Source: Diphasiastrum complanatum (Eukaryota > Streptophyta > Lycopodiopsida > Lycopodiales > Lycopodiaceae). Taken from it: DNA of 64,000 nucleotides. The notes beneath the pieces are model-generated. The model saw only the letters and a list, made by a program, of their open reading frames with translations, was not told where the DNA came from and made no database searches. Every line of letters begins with the position of its first letter. Position 1 is the stretch's first letter. Positions 58,807 through 64,000 of the stretch are shown piece by piece. The stretch covers positions 1 through 64,000 of the forward strand of contig MU832103.1 in the NCBI GenBank assembly GCA_029204225.1. Direction: 5' to 3'. The position numbers and the translations under genes were made by a program.

Positions 58807-59412
58807 AAGTTGCAAGAGTTCGCAATTTCTGATCTCTCTCTCTCATGGGCTCTATTATGAGGCTATTCTGTTTTATTAACTCTTCAAAACGTCAAGAAAT
58901 GATTTTTTCCTTATGATATTAAACCTACGTAATTCCCTTACCATGCTAAACTTAGAAAAATGACTCCCTAAGAAGTTTTTTTCAAAACAAACTATAGTCC
59001 TTTGGTGGGAAACTTAGTTTTCATTGAATGGCTATGATCTGTGCACATTAGAATGATACAATCTAACGGTGAGCATTAATGAGCACCTGGTGCACCAAGA
59101 TGTATTGGTTTTTCAAAACAAATTAAATTGTCAACTTTTGATATATGATCCCATATAGGGAGGAAAAGCTAAAGCATGTAGATTTATGGTCATCATGAAC
59201 ATTGTATCCTATTAATCCATATTTCATTGCAACATCCAAAATTTTCTTCGGTGACTCAATTAGTAATCTACATGTGTCATGGCAAAAATGGCCCTTTTGG
59301 GTTACTATAAGAATTTGAAACTCTATGAAAACACATTCAATGCGAAGAATACATTATTTGAAAGAATAATTAAGGAAAATATCAAAGGAGTGCGAAGAAA
59401 AATCTAACTTGT
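58807..59412. other. Unassigned DNA
   Basis: AT-rich and non-coding as far as I can see. Confidence 0.35.
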
Positions 59413-60020
59413 TTGGAAGAAAATGAGATGTTCAAGAAGGAGATTCAAACATTGAAATATTCTTTGTGTCATTTTACAACTAATAATAATGAGATAAAAA
59501 TTGCATTTCAATCCACGTGTATCTCATATTTCTCTCTTGTTAAAGATATGGATTTGCTCAACAGAAAGGTAAAAAGCAATAAGAGAAAAAGACTGGTAAC
59601 CAAAGATATGTGTGATATATCATCCAAAGGAGATGATTGAAAAAGAAGAATCCGTGCATTCAAGTAAGTTGTAACTTATTTAGTTCAATATTGCTTGAAC
59701 TTTTTGATTCAATCATAATCACTAGTTTTGTTATTTATTAATTTCCACTCACAGTTTATTTGTTTATTATGTCGTTGTGATTACTATGAGTGTCCTAATC
59801 TCTACTGACTTTTTTATGAACATTATATTTGCAATGCAGATCAACATTGCTTGCTGAAGACCATTTGGCCGATGAAATTTCCTTTGGAAACTCACTAGGT
59901 TCTATTTTAACTTCTAAATCTATGAAATCAATGTTAAACAATAACAAAATGAAAAAGATTAAGGCTTTAGTTACTGATAGCATTATGAATGAAGTTGAAA
60001 AAATATTGGATACTACATAG
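59413..60020 (+). pseudogene. Candidate two-exon gene remnant
   Basis: 59413-59640 encodes a helical, charged protein stretch (ENEMFKKEIQTLKYSL, KDMDLLNRKVKSNKRKRL). A stop at 59638-59640 is followed in frame by KRRIRAF and a good donor (CAA|GTAAGTT at 59664). A fitting acceptor (TATTTGCAATGCAG, ending 59838) precedes a second open stretch to 60020 (LLAEDHLADEISFGN, ILTSKSMKSMLNNNKMKKIK, ending LDTT then stop). Family not recognised. The stop before the donor argues for a broken gene or for a different exon end. Confidence 0.3.
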
Positions 60021-60449
60021 GTTTAGGGGGCATGTGATTTTTCTAGCATCGGTAGAGAAAATATGCAACAATATTTAAGATGATAAAGGAAGCATTTGCA
60101 CAGGTAAGTATAAAAAACTTTCCAATCCCACGACCATTTCATCTAAAAAAAAAGAAAGACATGTTAATCAAGGTATGCAAAAAATAGTTGGTAATCCATC
60201 TCATATCAATGAAGCGTATTGCTCGAAAGGAGAATGTCTAGCTTATAACAATTCTAACAATCTATTTATTGCATCAATCAGTTACTTACATTCATTATAT
60301 ATCTTTACGGTATCACAAATGAGAATGTCATAACAAGTTGATAGTTGTTCTTAAGTTAGATGGGTCTGAAATTATAAAAAAAAAAAATGAAAATAGTCAG
60401 TCTTACGATCATGAATGAAGCACTTTTAAATTCAGAAGACTCAGAAGGT
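60021..60449. other. Unassigned AT-rich DNA
   Basis: Nothing supported. Confidence 0.35.
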
Positions 60450-60800
60450 CTCAACTTCGTGTTCAAGCCCGCCGTGTTCAAGCCCGCCGCGCTCTCGCTA
60501 CTGCTCCTCGATCCTTCTTCTTGTTCAGGCCTGATCTGCTCACGGCCTTCTTCTTCTCTGCTCCTTGCCCGTTCGCTGATCTGCTGCCCTGGTTCTGCTC
60601 CCTAGGTCTCCTCTGCCTCTGCTCTACAAGATCTCTTCTTTTTCTTCTCGCTCAGCTCAGCTCACTGGTCTCTGGTCGCGCTTCTTTGCTAGCCGCTTGC
60701 CCCGAATTCTCACAGTTCGCTCTTCTGTTTCGTCTTTGACCTGATCTCTCTCTTTGGGCCACATTCCTTGCACGCTGATCACTGAGGGCGAACGGTTCTG
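60450..60800. other. GC- and CT-rich island in AT-rich DNA
   Basis: An abrupt change to pyrimidine-rich, GC-rich sequence. A 17-bp word (GTGTTCAAGCCCGCCG) is duplicated back to back at about 60459-60492. Two overlapping frames (60387-60605, 60521-60739) code leucine/serine/cysteine-rich text, which is what CT-rich DNA gives by chance. It could be a 5' UTR or promoter of a gene not seen, or inserted DNA of another origin. Confidence 0.4.
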
Positions 60801-61798
60801 GACAATGCTCACCATCATAACTCAATACCCAGGAGGATAGCTACATCTTGTGATTGAACCCTTTTGCAATCGTTGGTCAGTCTGCAGACATGGATCTCAT
60901 GGTCTCAATCTTTACCTTCTCTCCTTTTTGTAAGGATTCGTTCATCTGCAGCAAGTCGGGATGATCGCGGCCGACAACGTTCCGTTGTGATATCACTTGT
61001 GATGACAATGACTCCTTTATGACTAAGGTCTAGCCCTGATTTTGGCTGCGATCTGGCTCGATTCTTTCACTTACCTTGCTTCTCTGTTGGCAGTAGAGGA
61101 TGATACTGCCTCTATAGGTTGAGGTACACTTAGTTCGGTCACATCTCCGTCATTACTAGGATTTAGGCCGATATCAGAATTCCGGATTGCTTGTCCAAAC
61201 GCAGCCAAGCTTGAGTTATCAACAGGTTACACAAGAATGGTGCTTCCATCTATGGTGTTTACTTGAGCAATGTTCTTGAGTATAACAGGACTTTCATCGT
61301 GTTCGTTCTCAACATGATCCAGTACAGAAGGGCTTGCTGGTTATTGTCAAGGATCTAAGCATAACACTCATTCTTCAGAATCACCATACTAGAATTGCTC
61401 TCGGAATTGAGCCTCGTGGCCTAAAAAATAACATGAAAATAGCTTACATGACTGTAATCAAGTATTGCTTTTTCACACACAACATTACTTCTCTCAAAGC
61501 AAAAGGGAGCCTCCCTGAAGCAAAGAGATGGCTCTCCCACCAATCATTACACACATTATAGTCCTCAAAAATATGTCACAACAACCCCCAACATCAACAC
61601 CTATCATTAGACATCGAGAGCTCCCACACAAAGCTCTCACTACCATACTCTTCCCACACAAGGATCGACACAAGGTGTTAAAAACTGAAGAATAATAACT
61701 AAGATCCACACAAGGATGAGAATCCTAAAACCAAACTAACACTCTCATTGTGCATAAGTTTCACTCCTCTCTATCAACAACATAGAAGAAAATTATCA
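60801..61798. other. Unassigned DNA
   Basis: No supported gene. 61334-61561 is open but featureless. Confidence 0.35.
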
Positions 61799-62050
61799 GG
61801 CTCTCTCTTAGCAGCACACCAGTGCAATTAGACCCATTCTCTCGGGCTCTCTCTTAGCAGCACACCAGTGCAATTAGACCCATTCTCTCAGCAGCATGGC
61901 AAGGCAATCATACACACTCTTTTTTCAAGCACAATCTGGCTCTCTACATTCTCTGGGGCTCTCTCTTAGCAGCACACCAGTGCAATTAGACCCATTCTCT
62001 CAGCAGCATGGCAAGGCAATCATACACACTCTTTTTTCAAGCACAATCTT
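61799..62050. repeat. Nested tandem duplications (46 bp and 112 bp)
   Basis: GGCTCTCTCTTAGCAGCACA begins copies at 61799, 61845 and 61957. The first interval is 46 bp and the second 112 bp. The 112-bp unit (61845-61956) is repeated almost exactly from 61957 to about 62049, including the CATGGCAAGGCAATCATAC word. The open frame 61896-62081 is part of this repeat. Confidence 0.88.
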
Positions 62051-63072
62051 GGCTCGCTATGGCTGCAACATAAGAAGATAGTGAGGCTGGCCATTCTCTC
62101 TTTTGCATATCTTTTCACTCAAAGCTTCTTTCCTTTTTATAGAGGGTGCTGAGGGGTAGGCCTTCACTTTGACAACTTTTCATTTTTCAGTCCCTTTTTT
62201 TCAGAATGTGTAAAATGCAATGCTCATCACATCATCCAATTTTTTATGCTTAGAACCTTTCCCTTGTACCTCTCCAATGACCTATGGGCACTTTTGTCCC
62301 AAGAAGATTTTTTTAAAATTTTGCTTATGATTTTCAAGGTGATGTAGACACTAAGCTCCCCCATTTGATATGTGGCCAGGGTGTGACGTCACCCAGTTCA
62401 CTTATTAAGCCTTAATTTTAATGAAATAACTTTTGCAAGGGCTATAAAAACTTTTCGTCAAGTTGGTTGGACTTGTTGGCCTCCCAAGTATTTAATTTTT
62501 TCATTCTCATTTGCCTTGCCGATTTTTCTCTGTGACTGCTATTTTGATGCCGTAAATTGTCGTGTACCCATATTTGAAACCCACTGTGCTTATTCACTGA
62601 TGTCTGCTATTACGTCAATTTTTTCATCAGTACTTCAACTGACTTTATTTTCATTCTTCGATTGACTGACGTTGCTTTAAGTGACAGACTAGAGCAATCT
62701 TGGGAAGAAACTGACCGGTTCTTAAAAAGCAAAGAGTTTTTTTTTGCATTAGTAAAATATTATTAAGTACATCAAAATGGTGCTCGGCATTGCCGGCATT
62801 TTTACATCCGGGTCAATTTTAAGACTGTAAAAGTTCTGACTAGCCACATTTAGGCGGGTTGGGACCTATGTCTACTTAGATCGGCATTTTCCGCTCGGTC
62901 TTACAACATTTGACATATGTCAAATATTTTCGACGATTTTCTAGACCGTTTATAAAGATATGTCATCTATTAATAATTAACGTGTCTAGCCACTTCAAGG
63001 ACGGGCTGGGACCACTTTCTGATCCACCTTTTTGTATCAACTTTCATCGAATACACAATATTTTGGTGCTCG
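62051..63072. other. Unassigned DNA with a perfect palindrome and a duplicated block
   Basis: 62908-62925 reads ATTTGACATATGTCAAAT, its own reverse complement. A block CTAGCCAC(A)TT..AGG..GGG(T/C)TGGGACC occurs at about 62841 and 62983. No coding signal. Confidence 0.5.
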
Positions 63073-63320
63073 TCAAATACTTTGCAACCGCTTTTTGCTC
63101 AATATTAGTCCGATTTTTGTCGTCAAAAATTCGGCTAACACAATCCATTCATCACTTCCAAAACTAGATAATGGAATTGAGACTATTTGCCCAAAATTTT
63201 CTTTTATATCAGGAATGTACATAGATTCATAAAAAAAGATTCCACAATCAGCAAGATATTTTGTAGTTCTATCTCTATATTGTAGCTGTCCAATATCAAT
63301 GTGTACTACATCTAACACAC
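63073..63320 (-). other. Exon-like open segment, minus strand
   Basis: 81 codons with protein-like composition: DVVHIDIGQLQYRDRTTKYL, CGIFFYESMYIPDIKENFG, SIPLSSFGSDEWIVLAEFL. It is preceded on the minus strand by a good acceptor (GGATCTCTTGCAG, ending near 63321). No family recognised. It overlaps shadow frames on the plus strand that look less natural. Confidence 0.35.
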
Positions 63321-63547
63321 CTGCAAGAGATCCACAATTTGAAGCACTGAATTATTTGGCACTATGAGTTAACTCTAGTTAACCCTGTAAACTATGATTT
63401 GACAATGCATTTCCATTAATGCTACGTCGATTTTCTCATTTCAACCACCTGTCATATTCATTTTCAATATTTTTGGACCTCTTCGGGCAGTGATGAGCTG
63501 GAAGAGCAGGCCTGGTTTTCTACTAGATTAATCTATCGATCAGTAAG

Positions 63548-64000
63548 ATGTCTAAACATCATCTCCATATTGATCTTCCCATTGAATATGATCCACAGTC
63601 GAATTTTTTTTTGAAAGAATCCACTTTACCAGCTCACCAAAGGACAGAAGACAGGAAACATTGTGATCTATGGGTTGATGGAAGTTTGTGTCCAATCGAT
63701 CGAAGCTCAATGCAACATCCAAATTCTAGATCAGTCACACAACTCAAACTATTTTTGTGTGAAGGACACAATGGTCTATTGGGTTATTGTGAAAGATTGA
63801 AAATTTATGGCATTAGTGATTCAATTCCATTGTTTGGAAAATATGTTGAATGGTTTGCTTACTGACTACAGAGAAAAAGAAACTCTTTTGTTGCAAACAA
63901 AAGAGGAGAATGAAATCTTCAAGATAGATAATTCTCGTTTGCAAGATATTATATTAAACCTTAACCAAAAAACTGACAATATGAAACTAATTGTACAAAC
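63548..64000 (+). other. Unrecognised coding segment running off the window end
   Basis: 63548-63865 encodes HLHIDLPIEYDPQSNFFLKE, HCDLWVDGSLCPIDRSS, LFLCEGHNGLLGYCERLKIY, then stops. A second frame from about 63849 (LLTDYREKETLLLQTKEENE, NSRLQDIILNLNQKTDNMK) is open to the end of the window and predicts a coiled coil. One frameshift near 63845 would join them. Gene, gene fragment or element protein cannot be decided here. Confidence 0.35.

Noticed and set aside
60387-60739. Leucine/serine/cysteine-rich frames in the GC-rich island
   Set aside because: Overlapping frames of CT-rich DNA; composition explains them.
61799-62050. CRISPR-like array
   Set aside because: Only three repeat starts with unequal spacing, and a plant nuclear context; it is a plain tandem duplication.

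Overview
The window is plant nuclear DNA. It is AT-rich and built almost entirely from nested, broken LTR retrotransposons: many Ty1/copia copies and a few Ty3/gypsy copies. Primer-binding sites fit plant initiator tRNA-Met, and one intact two-exon tau-class glutathione S-transferase gene (a land-plant family) is present. The density of nested copia elements suggests a large plant genome. A fern or other non-flowering lineage is a guess that nothing here proves. No rRNA or tRNA gene, CRISPR array or bacterial operon was seen.

Layout. 1-1740: unassigned. 1740-10820: copia element B (minus strand), split inside RNase H by the complete copia element A (2209-8174, two LTRs, PBS, PPT, 5-bp target duplication with one mismatch). 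10821-12965: AT-rich DNA with a roughly 150-bp tandem repeat. 12966-13763: the GST gene. 13764-15247: intergenic DNA with a degenerate minisatellite. 15248-16047: a large inverted repeat of copia LTRs whose right arm is the 5' LTR of element D (plus strand). D carries an unusual PBS complementary to the 5' half of initiator tRNA-Met. D is interrupted by the deleted copia element C (17790-21242) and again by a Ty3/gypsy segment (about 21655-24578). That gypsy segment is fused in frame to a copia reverse transcriptase, which meets an inverted relative at about 25600.

26400-31000: unassigned DNA plus LTR-like pieces. 31019-42339: a cluster of copia fragments in both orientations (E minus, E plus, F minus, G minus), with a 290-bp inverted repeat and an LTR carrying nine RY (CATGCA) motifs in 150 bp. 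42340-47140: LTR fragments, a solo LTR with perfect target duplication (K) inside a gypsy LTR, and gypsy pol. 47140-51745: mostly unassigned, with microsatellites and a copia gag fragment. 51746-54170: gypsy LTR and pol pieces in both orientations. 55953-57395: an unassigned retroelement-like stretch. 57480-58806: copia H, 5' end only. 58807-64000: mostly unassigned, with exon-like segments, a GC-rich island and a 112-bp tandem duplication.

The GST is the only gene that looks functional. No retroelement has an intact gag-pol; stops, frameshifts and deletions are noted entry by entry. LTR divergence counted by eye (about 4 percent within A and within C) indicates fairly recent, but not current, activity.
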